The notes beneath the pieces were generated by a model. The model saw only the letters and a program-made list of their open reading frames with translations, had not been told where the DNA came from and made no database searches. A stretch of DNA of 64,000 nucleotides from Acinetobacter piscicola (GTDB lineage Bacteria > Pseudomonadota > Gammaproteobacteria > Pseudomonadales > Moraxellaceae). Below are positions 18,833 through 27,924 of this stretch, one piece after another. The position numbers and the translations under genes are program-made. Each line of letters begins with the position of its first letter. The first letter of the stretch is position 1. The stretch covers positions 1,736,001 to 1,800,000 of the forward strand of contig NZ_CP048659.1 of NCBI RefSeq assembly GCF_015218165.1. The letters run 5' to 3'.

Positions 18833-20823
18833 GCCACATTCTCCGTGAGTAATTCAAATTCAACCAATTCATCACCCGCTTTGACTTGATCACCCGCTTG
18901 GAAATAGGCTGCTGCAATCACGCCGTCTTGTGGCGCACGAATGGTATATTCGATTTTCATCGCTTCAAGTGTCAGTAAAATATCATTCTTTTTCACTTGA
19001 TCTTTCGCTGAAACCAAGACTTTGGTAATCACCCCTGGCATCGGTGCTTTTAAATTACTTTCATTACTTGAACTGTCTTCATTGCTGATTTTTGGCTGAA
19101 TATGTTCAAAAATGTAATTTTGTGCATTTGAAAATACCGTTAAAGCTTGTTCATTACGGTTAAACGCAATTTTTTGCTTTAGACCATTGAGGTCGATGTG
19201 CACTGTATTTTCATTGAGTAATTGACCCGAGATTTGTAGTTGTAAATCTTGATATTCAGCAATGAATTGATCAGCAACGGGGCGGAAATGGACGATAATT
19301 TCATGCCCAGCCAAATTAAATTTGACAGGGTAGCGGTTGGCTTGGTTCAAACGCCAAATGGATTGATTTTGCCAAACAGGATTATTTGCGGTTTTATTGG
19401 CTTTAAATCGGCTTAAAAGCTCGGTAAATGCTGCAGTGATGATTAAATTGGTATCCGCAGTGCGAATATTTTTAAATAAAAATTCATCTTCACGTTGAAT
19501 CAGATTGGTGTCTAAGTCTGCATTTTTAAATGAATCGCAACGGATGATTCGGTCTAAAAATGCAATGTTATTGCCCAAACCTTCAACATGGAAATGCCCA
19601 AGTGCATGATGCATTTGGACTAAGGCTTCATCACGATTTTTACCCCATACGATCAGTTTAGAAATCATTGGATCATAATAAGTCGTGATTTCATCACCTT
19701 GCACAATGCCACTATCAACACGAACATGTTCATTTTGCGTAGGATAATGTAAGTAGCGAATTTTCCCAATCGCAGGTAAGTAACCTTTTTCAGGTTCTTC
19801 GGCATAGATTCGTGCTTCGATGGCATGACCGTTGATGCTGAGTTCATGTTGTAATTTGGGTAATGGTTCACCACTTGCAACACGCAGCTGCCATTCAACC
19901 AAGTCTTGCCCTGTGATCATTTCAGTCACAGGATGTTCAACTTGAAGACGGGTATTCATTTCCATGAAGTACGCTGTACCATCTTGTTCAACGATGAATT
20001 CAACTGTTCCAGCACCGACATAATTCACCGCACTTGCTGCATCAATTGCCGCTTTACGCATGGCTTCCAATTTTTCTTCAGCAATTTTTGGGGCAGGGGC
20101 TTCTTCAAGCACTTTTTGGTGACGACGTTGTACTGAACAATCACGTTCAAATAAATGCACATAGTTGCCGTGTGAGTCGCCAAAGACTTGCACTTCGACG
20201 TGACGTGGATTCACCACGTAACGTTCAACTAAAACTTCATCATTACCAAAGCTTGATTTTGCTTCATTTTTACATGAAGACAACGCATCTAAAAAGTCTG
20301 TTTCACGTTCAACTAGACGCATGCCTTTACCGCCACCACCAGCGCTGGCTTTGATTAAAACAGGGTAGCCAATACCATCGGCTTGTTGTTTTAAAAATGC
20401 TGCATCTTGGTTGCTGCCATGATAGCCCGGTGTTAAAGGCACACCTGCTTTTTCCATCAAGGCTTTTGAAGTCGCTTTAAGCCCCATTGCCAAAATTGCA
20501 GCAACAGGAGGTCCAATAAATACAATATTATTTTTTTCACAAGCAAGGGCAAATTGATCATTTTCAGACAAGAAACCATAACCGGGATGGATCGCTTGCG
20601 CACCTGTATCTAAAGCCGCTTGAATGATCCGATCTGCTTGTAAATAACTCTGTGAAGCAGGGGATTCACCAATATAAACCGCTTCATCTGCTTGTTTGAC
20701 ATGCTGTGAGTTAGCATCTGCATCTGAATATACTGCTACCGTTGCAATGCCTAATTTTTTTGCAGTACGAATGACACGGCAAGCAATTTCGCCACGATTG
20801 GCAATTAAAATCTTTTCAAACAT
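18829..20823 (-). CDS. liuD: Methylcrotonyl-CoA carboxylase, biotin-carrying alpha subunit
   Basis: The product is 664 residues. In order it has an N-terminal biotin carboxylase domain (ANRGEIACRVIRTAKKLG, the ATP-grasp loop KASAGGGGKGMR at about residues 160-171, MEMNTRLQVEHPVTE), a linker domain, and a C-terminal biotinyl domain with EAMKIE, whose Lys is biotinylated. It carboxylates biotin and supplies the beta subunit to make 3-methylglutaconyl-CoA. The operon context of the liu genes fixes it as the methylcrotonyl-CoA rather than the propionyl- or acetyl-CoA enzyme. Confidence 0.95.
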   Translation of the reverse strand: MFEKILIANRGEIACRVIRTAKKLGIATVAVYSDADANSQHVKQADEAVYIGESPASQSYLQADRIIQAALDTGAQAIHPGYGFLSENDQFALACEKNNIVFIGPPVAAILAMGLKATSKALMEKAGVPLTPGYHGSNQDAAFLKQQADGIGYPVLIKASAGGGGKGMRLVERETDFLDALSSCKNEAKSSFGNDEVLVERYVVNPRHVEVQVFGDSHGNYVHLFERDCSVQRRHQKVLEEAPAPKIAEEKLEAMRKAAIDAASAVNYVGAGTVEFIVEQDGTAYFMEMNTRLQVEHPVTEMITGQDLVEWQLRVASGEPLPKLQHELSINGHAIEARIYAEEPEKGYLPAIGKIRYLHYPTQNEHVRVDSGIVQGDEITTYYDPMISKLIVWGKNRDEALVQMHHALGHFHVEGLGNNIAFLDRIIRCDSFKNADLDTNLIQREDEFLFKNIRTADTNLIITAAFTELLSRFKANKTANNPVWQNQSIWRLNQANRYPVKFNLAGHEIIVHFRPVADQFIAEYQDLQLQISGQLLNENTVHIDLNGLKQKIAFNRNEQALTVFSNAQNYIFEHIQPKISNEDSSSNESNLKAPMPGVITKVLVSAKDQVKKNDILLTLEAMKIEYTIRAPQDGVIAAAYFQAGDQVKAGDELVEFELLTENVA

Positions 20824-20833
20824 GGTGTTGTCC

Positions 20834-21631
20834 TTATTCTGTACTGTTTGTATTCCATTCAGGGCTTTGTTTATTTAAAAACGCCTGTAATCCATTTTTT
20901 GCTTCAGCACCCTGACGTACATGTGCGATATGCTGAGCAGTTTGAATGAGTAAATCCTCGGTTAAACTTTCTTGGCTAACCATGTGAATCAGTTGCTTTG
21001 AAGCGGCTTGTGCTTGTGGTCCACCCAACAATAACGTGCTCACAATTTCATTTACTTTTTCATCTAAAGTTTCAGGTGTGGTCACTTCATGCACTAAACC
21101 AATCGCTTTGCCTTGTTCTGCCGAAATACGCTCAGCAGTGAGGAAATAACGTGATGCTTGACGTGCGCCAATGGCACGGATCACATAAGGGCTAATGGTT
21201 GAAGGGGCTAGACCCAAGCGTACTTCCGAGGTTGCAAATTTTGCATCAGTGCTGGCGATACAAATATCACAGGCAGAAGCTAATCCCATCCCTCCACCAA
21301 ACGCGACACCATGCACACGCGCAATGGTCGGTTGTTTTAACGTCGCTAAACTTTGCAGCATTTTTGCCAGTTTTAAAGCATCAGCTTCATTGTCTGCTTG
21401 TGAGGCTTCACCTGCTTGTTTCATCCAATTCAGGTCAGCACCCGCAGAAAAGCTTTTGCCACGACCTGCTAAAACCACCACGCGAATGTCATCACGTGTA
21501 TTGAGATGCTGAAAACATTGGTTTAATTCTTCAATGACTTGGGTATTAAAGGCATTATGCAATTCGGCACGATTGATCCAAACCGTTGCGACTTGCTGCT
21601 GTTGTTCGAGTTGTAAATACTGAAAATCCAT
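20834..21631 (-). CDS. liuC: Methylglutaconyl-CoA hydratase
   Basis: The product is 265 residues from the ATG at 21631, which has AAGGAG six bases upstream. The frame extends further upstream, overlapping the previous gene. It is a crotonase-fold enzyme with the oxyanion-hole segments GRGKSFSAGADLNWM and RVHGVAFGGGMGLA. It hydrates 3-methylglutaconyl-CoA to HMG-CoA. It lies 10 bp upstream of liuD and 10 bp downstream of liuB within one operon, which supports the specific substrate assignment. Confidence 0.93.
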   Translation of the reverse strand: MDFQYLQLEQQQQVATVWINRAELHNAFNTQVIEELNQCFQHLNTRDDIRVVVLAGRGKSFSAGADLNWMKQAGEASQADNEADALKLAKMLQSLATLKQPTIARVHGVAFGGGMGLASACDICIASTDAKFATSEVRLGLAPSTISPYVIRAIGARQASRYFLTAERISAEQGKAIGLVHEVTTPETLDEKVNEIVSTLLLGGPQAQAASKQLIHMVSQESLTEDLLIQTAQHIAHVRQGAEAKNGLQAFLNKQSPEWNTNSTE

Positions 21632-21641
21632 TTTGCACTCC

Positions 21642-23243
21642 TTACATACGGAACACGCCGAACTTGGTTGGTAAAATCGGTGCATTGAGTGCAGCCGCTA
21701 AACTTAAACCTAAAACATGACGAGATTGAGCAGGGTCAACCACACCGTCATCCCATAAGCGTGCAGACGCATAATATGGATGACCTTGATGCTCGTATTG
21801 ATCACGAATCGGTTGTTTAAATTGATCTTCTTGTTCAGCACTCCAGCTTTCACCTTTAGATTCAATTTGGTCACGTTTTAAAGTGGAGAGCACACTTGCA
21901 GCTTGTTCGCCACCCATCACCGAAATACGCGAGTTTGGCCAAGTCCAGAGGAAACGAGGCGAGTAGGCACGACCACACATGCCATAATTCCCTGCACCAA
22001 ATGAACCCCCGATTACCATGGTGATTTTCGGTACATTTGCAGTTGCTACAGCCATAACTAGTTTTGCACCATGTTTGGCAATGCCTTCATTTTCATACTG
22101 GCGACCTACCATGAAGCCTGTAATATTTTGCAGGAATAACAAAGGAATATTGCGCTGTGTACACAGTTCAATAAAGTGAGCGCCTTTTTGTGCAGACTCT
22201 GAAAATAGAATCCCGTTGTTGGCAATGATGCCGACTTTCATGCCATAAATTGAAGCAAAACCTGTGACGAGTGTTGTGCCAAAACGTGCTTTAAACTCGT
22301 CTAAACGTGAACCATCCACAATACGAGCAATGACTTCACGAATATCAAAAGGTTTACGGGTATCCGTTGGAATGATGCCGTAGAGTTCTTCTGCTGCATA
22401 AAGCGGTTCTTCGATTTCAATATTATTTTGATTTGGCGTTTTATTTAAATTTTTAACGATATTGCGTGCAATTAAGATCGCGTGTTCATCATTTTCAGCC
22501 AAATGATCGGCAACACCTGAAAGACGTGTATGTACATCACCGCCACCGAGGTCTTCTGAAGTCACGACTTCTCCCGTCGCTGCTTTGACTAGTGGTGGAC
22601 CACCCAAGAAAATCGTCCCTTGGTTACGCACAATAATGGTTTCATCTGACATGGCAGGCACATAAGCACCACCTGCGGTACAACTGCCCATCACAATCGC
22701 AATTTGAGCGATGCCCATACTCGACATACGCGCTTGATTGTAGAAGATACGTCCAAAGTGGTCGCGGTCAGGGAAAACTTCATCTTGCATCGGCAGGAAT
22801 GCACCACCTGAATCCACCATATAAATACACGGTAAATGGTTTTGTTCAGCAATTTCTTGTGCACGTAAATGCTTTTTCACTGTGAGTGGATAATAGGTTC
22901 CACCTTTCACCGTTGCATCATTTGCCACGATCATACAGCTTACGCCTTGGACTTGCCCGATACCTGCCACGACACCTGCAGCAGGGACATCATCAGCGTA
23001 GACATTAAAACCAGCAATTTGACCGATTTCTAAAAAAGCTGTACCTGCATCAATCAGTTGATCAATACGATCACGTGCCAAGAGTTTGCCTCGTGCAATA
23101 TGTTTTTCGCGGGCTTTTTCACCACCACCCAAAGCAATGGTTGCGAATTTTTGCTTAAGATCATCGACCAGTTGCTGCATCGCCGCTTGATTGGCTTTAA
23201 AATCTTCGCTTCGAATATTAATTTTGCTTTGTATTTGATTCAT
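21642..23243 (-). CDS. liuB: Methylcrotonyl-CoA carboxylase, carboxyltransferase beta subunit
   Basis: The product is 533 residues of the carboxyltransferase family. It has N- and C-terminal crotonase-like halves ([17 protein letters not shown] in the first, [20 protein letters not shown] in the second). It transfers carboxyl from biotin on LiuD to 3-methylcrotonyl-CoA. It lies between liuA and liuC. A hairpin-forming spacer of about 108 bp separates it from liuA. Confidence 0.95.
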   Translation of the reverse strand: MNQIQSKINIRSEDFKANQAAMQQLVDDLKQKFATIALGGGEKAREKHIARGKLLARDRIDQLIDAGTAFLEIGQIAGFNVYADDVPAAGVVAGIGQVQGVSCMIVANDATVKGGTYYPLTVKKHLRAQEIAEQNHLPCIYMVDSGGAFLPMQDEVFPDRDHFGRIFYNQARMSSMGIAQIAIVMGSCTAGGAYVPAMSDETIIVRNQGTIFLGGPPLVKAATGEVVTSEDLGGGDVHTRLSGVADHLAENDEHAILIARNIVKNLNKTPNQNNIEIEEPLYAAEELYGIIPTDTRKPFDIREVIARIVDGSRLDEFKARFGTTLVTGFASIYGMKVGIIANNGILFSESAQKGAHFIELCTQRNIPLLFLQNITGFMVGRQYENEGIAKHGAKLVMAVATANVPKITMVIGGSFGAGNYGMCGRAYSPRFLWTWPNSRISVMGGEQAASVLSTLKRDQIESKGESWSAEQEDQFKQPIRDQYEHQGHPYYASARLWDDGVVDPAQSRHVLGLSLAAALNAPILPTKFGVFRM

Positions 23244-23298
23244 CAGGAACGTCCTTGTCTTTTTATATTCGACTATTGGTTCAGCAGAGCTGTTGTTG

Positions 23299-23336
23299 AA
23301 ATGATCTTGAAATTGATTTCAATGCCAAGATCATTT
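23299..23336 (-). other. Inverted repeat between liuA and liuB
   Basis: The 11-bp perfect arms AAATGATCTTG (23299-23309) and CAAGATCATTT (23326-23336) are separated by 16 bases. There is no T run. This may be an mRNA-processing or stabilising hairpin, or an attenuating structure that sets liuA expression above the rest of the operon. Confidence 0.5.
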
Positions 23337-23351
23337 GAAAATTAAGTTCAA

Positions 23352-24524
23352 TTATTTGGTTTCATTGAATAATTCACGACCAATCAACATCCGGCGAATT
23401 TCTGATGTACCCGCGCCGATTTCATAGAGTTTTGCATCACGCCATAGACGACCTGTGTCATATTCATTGATATAACCATTGCCACCTAAAGTTTGAATTG
23501 CTTCACCTGCCATCCATGTCGCTTTTTCAGCAGAATATAAAATTGCACTTGCCGCATCTTTACGTAAACCACGATCATGATCCGCTTTGTCACATGCAGC
23601 ACCGACGGCATAAACCAACGCTTTAGACGCTAACCATGTTGAATACATATCGGCAATTTTGCCTTGCATGAGTTGGAACTCACCTAAAGCTTGTCCAAAT
23701 TGTTTACGGTCATGAATGTAAGGAATGACGACATCTAAACAAGCATCCATAATGCCAAGAGGTCCACCACTGAGAACAGCGCGTTCGTAGTCCAAGCCAC
23801 TCATCAGGACTTTCGTGCCATTACCAACACCACCTAGAACATTCTCTTTTGGTACTTTGACATTATCAAAGAATAGCGGGTAGGTGTTTGAGCCACGCAT
23901 ACCGAGTTTGTCGAGGTGTGAACCATGACTAAAGCCTTCCATATTTTTTTCAACAAGGAACGCGGTCATGCCTTTTGCACCTGCGGCAAGATCGGTTTTA
24001 GCATACACCACTAAAACATCAGCATCGCCACCATTGGTGATCCACATTTTCGAGCCATTTAAGATAAAATGATCCCCAGCATCTTCGGCTTTGAGTTTCA
24101 TACTGACCACGTCAGAACCTGCATTCGGTTCAGACATTGCAAGTGCGCCTACATATTCACCTGAAATCAATTTTGGCAAATAGCGTTGTTTTTGATCTGC
24201 ATTGCCATTACGGTTAATTTGATTCACACATAGGTTAGAATGTGCACCATAAGACAAGCCGATAGCCGCTGAAGCGCGAGAAATTTCTTGCATAACCAAA
24301 ATATGTGCAAGATAACCTAAGTTCGTACCCCCATATTCTTCGCTTACGGTTAAACCCAGAAGTCCCATATCACCAAATTTTTTCCAAAGGTGATGGGGGA
24401 ATAAGTTATCTTGATCGACTTGTTTAGCAAGCGGTGCAACTTCCTTTGCACAGAAAGCAGCCACTGAATCACGGAGTGCAATTAATGTTTCATCCAATCC
24501 AAAATCAATACTGTGTAGGTTCAT
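23352..24524 (-). CDS. liuA: Isovaleryl-CoA dehydrogenase
   Basis: This 390-residue acyl-CoA dehydrogenase has [20 protein letters not shown] for FAD/substrate contacts, [16 protein letters not shown] near the residues that set isovaleryl specificity, and [19 protein letters not shown] at the C-terminus. It oxidises isovaleryl-CoA to 3-methylcrotonyl-CoA, the first committed step of the leucine branch. It is the first gene of the leftward liu operon, divergent from a TetR-family gene. Confidence 0.94.
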   Translation of the reverse strand: MNLHSIDFGLDETLIALRDSVAAFCAKEVAPLAKQVDQDNLFPHHLWKKFGDMGLLGLTVSEEYGGTNLGYLAHILVMQEISRASAAIGLSYGAHSNLCVNQINRNGNADQKQRYLPKLISGEYVGALAMSEPNAGSDVVSMKLKAEDAGDHFILNGSKMWITNGGDADVLVVYAKTDLAAGAKGMTAFLVEKNMEGFSHGSHLDKLGMRGSNTYPLFFDNVKVPKENVLGGVGNGTKVLMSGLDYERAVLSGGPLGIMDACLDVVIPYIHDRKQFGQALGEFQLMQGKIADMYSTWLASKALVYAVGAACDKADHDRGLRKDAASAILYSAEKATWMAGEAIQTLGGNGYINEYDTGRLWRDAKLYEIGAGTSEIRRMLIGRELFNETK

Positions 24525-24584
24525 CGTCCTGTCATCCTAACGGTTTTAGTTGTTGTGCCAAAAAACACTTTTTCTTGTTGCTAA

Positions 24585-24647
24585 ATTTACAATACATGTT
24601 TTTTTTGAAAAAGTGAATATAAATTCAAAAATTGATTTACAATTCAT
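24585..24647. promoter_or_regulatory. Candidate operators between liuA and the TetR gene
   Basis: Two near-identical 13-mers, ATTTACAATACAT (24585-24597) and ATTTACAATTCAT (24635-24647), lie 50 bp apart. Between them is the inverted pair TTTTTGAA (24602-24609) and TTCAAAAA (24624-24631). The position between divergent promoters suits sites for the adjacent TetR protein. Binding is inferred, and A/T richness makes chance repeats possible. Confidence 0.35.
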
Positions 24648-24671
24648 TTTAATTGGTTGAGAATACAAAAT

Positions 24672-25295
24672 ATGAGCTATAAACGATCATCTTTAATGCA
24701 AGAGCGAATGGAACAAAATCGCAAAACGATTTTGCAGTCTGCACGTGAATTAATTGCTGAAGGTGGATTTAAAGATGCACAGATACAAGCGATTGCTGAC
24801 CGAGCAGGCGTATCAAGCGGCTTGGTCTATCGTTATTTTGCCAATAAAAGCCAAGTGCTGATAGAGGTGTTAGATGATGCAATCCATGTTGAAGTTGATA
24901 TTTTGAATCATATTGCGGCAGGTGAGCTCACTGCGACGCAAAAGTTACATAAAGCAGTTACGACTTTTGTTAGGCGTGCAATGAATAGTCCACAACTGGC
25001 ATATTCACTGATGTTTGAACCTGTCGACCCAGAGTTAGAGCATGGTCGTTTTCGTAGTAAACAATTGATCAAACAAAGCATGAAGGAAATTTTGGCTCAA
25101 GGAAAAACCACAGGTGAATTCGGTTTTGAAGATTTAAATACAGCTGCACTTTGTGTAGTGGGTGCAATGACATTTGTGGTGATTGAACCTTTAAATCCTT
25201 CAAGAAATGTGATGTTTGATGAGTCCTATAAAGATTATTTTGTGAAACAGATTGCCGATTTTTGTGTAAATGCGATGCAAAGCAAGGAGGATTAA
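24672..25295 (+). CDS. TetR-family transcriptional regulator
   Basis: The product is 207 residues from the ATG at 24672. An in-frame TTG at 24657 is less likely. The N-terminal helix-turn-helix is typical (IQAIADRAGVSSGLVYRYFANKSQVLIEV at about residues 38-66). The rest is a helical ligand domain. It is divergent from the liu operon, so it probably controls leucine degradation and perhaps the acyl-CoA synthetase downstream. A CoA-thioester is a reasonable ligand guess. Confidence 0.85.
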   Translation: MSYKRSSLMQERMEQNRKTILQSARELIAEGGFKDAQIQAIADRAGVSSGLVYRYFANKSQVLIEVLDDAIHVEVDILNHIAAGELTATQKLHKAVTTFVRRAMNSPQLAYSLMFEPVDPELEHGRFRSKQLIKQSMKEILAQGKTTGEFGFEDLNTAALCVVGAMTFVVIEPLNPSRNVMFDESYKDYFVKQIADFCVNAMQSKED

Positions 25296-25409
25296 TATTT
25301 ATTTAACGTTTTAAATACACATAAAATCTGTTTCGACAAGTGATCAAGGAAAACAATTAGATTAGAGATTAGAAAAGCAAAATCACAAAGAATCAAGGAG
25401 TATGATTCA

Positions 25410-27098
25410 ATGTCGCAAGTACGGTTAAGTTACGCATATGGAACAAGTCAACAACCTTTAGTAGGGATGACGATTGGTGAAAAATTTGATGAAGCATGTC
25501 AGATGTATGCTGATCAGGATGCGGTGATCAGTCTTCATCAAAATATCAGGCTCAGTTATCAAGAGCTGCAAGATCAAGTCAATGCCTTTGCCTGTAGTTT
25601 ATTGCGTTTAGGGCTTCAAAAAGGTGATCGCCTTGCGATTTGGTCTCCCAACTGTGTGGAATGGACGATTGCCCAGTTTGCTGCTTTTAAAGCAGGCATT
25701 ATTTTGGTCAATCTTAATCCTGCTTATAAAAAAAATGAGTTGGAATACGTACTGAATAAAGTTTCATGTAAAGGGTTGATCATTGCTTCAGTTTTTAAAA
25801 GCTCTGATTATCAGCAAGTACTGACTCAAATTGCCCCTGAAATTCAGACTGCACAGGATAAAGTTTTAAATGCTGAGAAAGTTCCTCATTTAAAATATGT
25901 GATCAAAATAGATGAGCAACAGCATGAAGGTATTCATCGTTTCTCAGACTTGCTAAGCCAACCTAGCCAACAAGAACTAAAGCAATTACAGGCAATTGCA
26001 CAAGACCTACAATTTGATGAAACCATTAATATTCAGTTTACTTCGGGTACAACAGGGAATCCCAAAGGGACCATGTTAACCCACAATAATATTTTAAATA
26101 ATGGTTATTTTGTGGGAGAAGGCATTCATTTAACACCACAAGATCGTGTCTGTATTTCTGTGCCACTGTTTCATTGTTTTGGTATGGTGATGGGTAATCT
26201 TGCCTGTATCACGCATGGTTCAACCATGGTGTATCCATCCGCCGTGTTTAATTCGTTGGCAAGCTTAAAAGCCATTGAACAAGAAAAATGTACAGCAGCT
26301 TATGGTGTACCGACCATGTTTATTGCCATGCTCGAAGAAGAAACATTTGATCAGTTTGATTTAAGTAGTTTACGTACAGGCATTATGGCCGGTAGTCCAT
26401 GTCCACGTGAGATCATGCAACGTGTGATTGATCGTATGCATATGAGTGAAATTACCATTTGTTATGGTATGACTGAAACTGCACCTGTCAGTATGCAGAC
26501 TTCAACCACAGACCCGATTGAATGCCGTGTGGGCACAGTAGGGCGGGTGAAACCTCATCTTGAAGTGAAGATCATCGATGAGCAAGGAAAAATTGTACCT
26601 CGTGGCAAACTCGGTGAATTGTGTGTACGTGGTTATTCAGTGATGTTGGGGTATTGGGAAGATGAAGAAAAAACCAAAGAAGTGATTGATGTTGCGAAGT
26701 GGATGCATACGGGTGATATTGCTGAAATGGATGAAGAAGGTTTTGTTAAAATTAAAGGGCGCATTAAAGATGTGGTGATTCGTGGCGGAGAAAACTTGTT
26801 CCCGAAAGAAATCGAAGACTTCTTATATACCCATCCTGATGTATCTGATGTGCAAGTGATTGGTTTACCTGATCCACGTTATGGTGAGGAGTTATGTGCG
26901 TGTATTATTTTACATGATCATCATCAGGTGACAGAAGAATGCATTCGTCAGTATTGTAAGGAGCATATTTCACATAATAAAGTGCCGAAATATGTGCGAT
27001 TCTTTACTGAGTTTCCGATGACTGCTTCAGGAAAAGCGCAAAAATTTAAACTTCAAGAATTTATGCGTAATGAATTAAATTTAAAAGAAATCGCTTAA
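25410..27098 (+). CDS. AMP-binding acyl-CoA synthetase
   Basis: The product is 562 residues of the adenylate-forming (ANL) superfamily. The P-loop motif FTSGTTGNPKGTMLTH, CYGMTETAPVSMQ, the hinge region KIKGRIKDVVIRGGENLFP, and the C-terminal catalytic Lys in TASGKAQKFKL are all present. It activates a carboxylic acid with ATP and joins it to CoA. It follows the TetR regulator, and its neighbours suggest a short- or branched-chain or fatty acid substrate. The exact substrate is not readable. The start ATG at 25410 has AAGGAG upstream. Confidence 0.87.
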   Translation: MSQVRLSYAYGTSQQPLVGMTIGEKFDEACQMYADQDAVISLHQNIRLSYQELQDQVNAFACSLLRLGLQKGDRLAIWSPNCVEWTIAQFAAFKAGIILVNLNPAYKKNELEYVLNKVSCKGLIIASVFKSSDYQQVLTQIAPEIQTAQDKVLNAEKVPHLKYVIKIDEQQHEGIHRFSDLLSQPSQQELKQLQAIAQDLQFDETINIQFTSGTTGNPKGTMLTHNNILNNGYFVGEGIHLTPQDRVCISVPLFHCFGMVMGNLACITHGSTMVYPSAVFNSLASLKAIEQEKCTAAYGVPTMFIAMLEEETFDQFDLSSLRTGIMAGSPCPREIMQRVIDRMHMSEITICYGMTETAPVSMQTSTTDPIECRVGTVGRVKPHLEVKIIDEQGKIVPRGKLGELCVRGYSVMLGYWEDEEKTKEVIDVAKWMHTGDIAEMDEEGFVKIKGRIKDVVIRGGENLFPKEIEDFLYTHPDVSDVQVIGLPDPRYGEELCACIILHDHHQVTEECIRQYCKEHISHNKVPKYVRFFTEFPMTASGKAQKFKLQEFMRNELNLKEIA

Positions 27099-27194
27099 AC
27101 TTTAAGTGATCCAAAGTCGCACTAAGTTCTATTGCAAGTGATATTGTTTGGGCTTGGTGCGTTTCATTTATTTGCAATACAATAGTTATAAAAC

Positions 27195-27869
27195 ATGGCA
27201 AAAAACTTTAATCACCCTCAAGTTGTAGAAAGTTATGATGAGCATATTCGAAAACTCATCCCAGGTTATGAACTGATCCATTTACAAGTTCATGCTTTAC
27301 TCAAAGCACGCTTACCTGAACGTGCTGAAGTTCTAGTGGTAGGCTGTGGTACAGGGCATGAGCTGTGTTATTTGGCAGCTCAATTTCCACATTGGAGATT
27401 TACCGCCATCGATCCTGCTCAAAATATGCTTGAAAAAGCCAAATCACGGCTTGAGTCTGAAAACTTAGCGACACATGTACAGTTTTTGCATAGCGATACC
27501 TCAGGGCTGAGTCATACAGCACAAAAATTTGATGCTGCATTGTCCATTTTAGTTTCACATTTTATTCCTGAAACTGAAAAAAAGTTTTATTTTCAAGATA
27601 TTTATCATGCTTTAAAAGATCAGGCTGTATGTTTGAGCTATGACTTGATGCAAATTGAAAATATACAACAATTGAAAACTTTGCAGCATTTAGCCGAATT
27701 GACAGGACTTTCGGAAAAACAAAGCCAAGCCATGATTGAGCGTTTACAAGATGATTTTTGCTTAATTTCGAATCAAGCATTGCATCAGTTATTAAGACAT
27801 ATCGGCTTTAAGTCTGTGGAAAATTTTGCGCAAGTTTTAAATTATTTTGGTACTTTTGCAGTGAAATAA
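27195..27869 (+). CDS. Class I SAM-dependent methyltransferase
   Basis: The product is 224 residues. The SAM-binding motif I VLVVGCGTGHELCYLA is at about residues 48-63, and FTAIDPAQNMLEKA follows as motif II. The fold is like UbiE/type-11 methyltransferases. The acceptor is unknown. It stands alone, with plsB convergent. Confidence 0.78.
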   Translation: MAKNFNHPQVVESYDEHIRKLIPGYELIHLQVHALLKARLPERAEVLVVGCGTGHELCYLAAQFPHWRFTAIDPAQNMLEKAKSRLESENLATHVQFLHSDTSGLSHTAQKFDAALSILVSHFIPETEKKFYFQDIYHALKDQAVCLSYDLMQIENIQQLKTLQHLAELTGLSEKQSQAMIERLQDDFCLISNQALHQLLRHIGFKSVENFAQVLNYFGTFAVK

Positions 27870-27895
27870 AAAAACCGAAGCAGTAACTTCGGTTT
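27866..27895 (-). terminator. Terminator between the methyltransferase gene and plsB
   Basis: The stem AAACCGAAG with CTTCGGTTT and a 6-nt loop has a T run on the minus-strand side. It mainly serves plsB and may weakly serve the plus-strand gene, whose stop codon it overlaps. Confidence 0.7.
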
Positions 27896-27924
27896 CTAAT
27901 GGATTCGTTTAAACTTGCTTAAAA

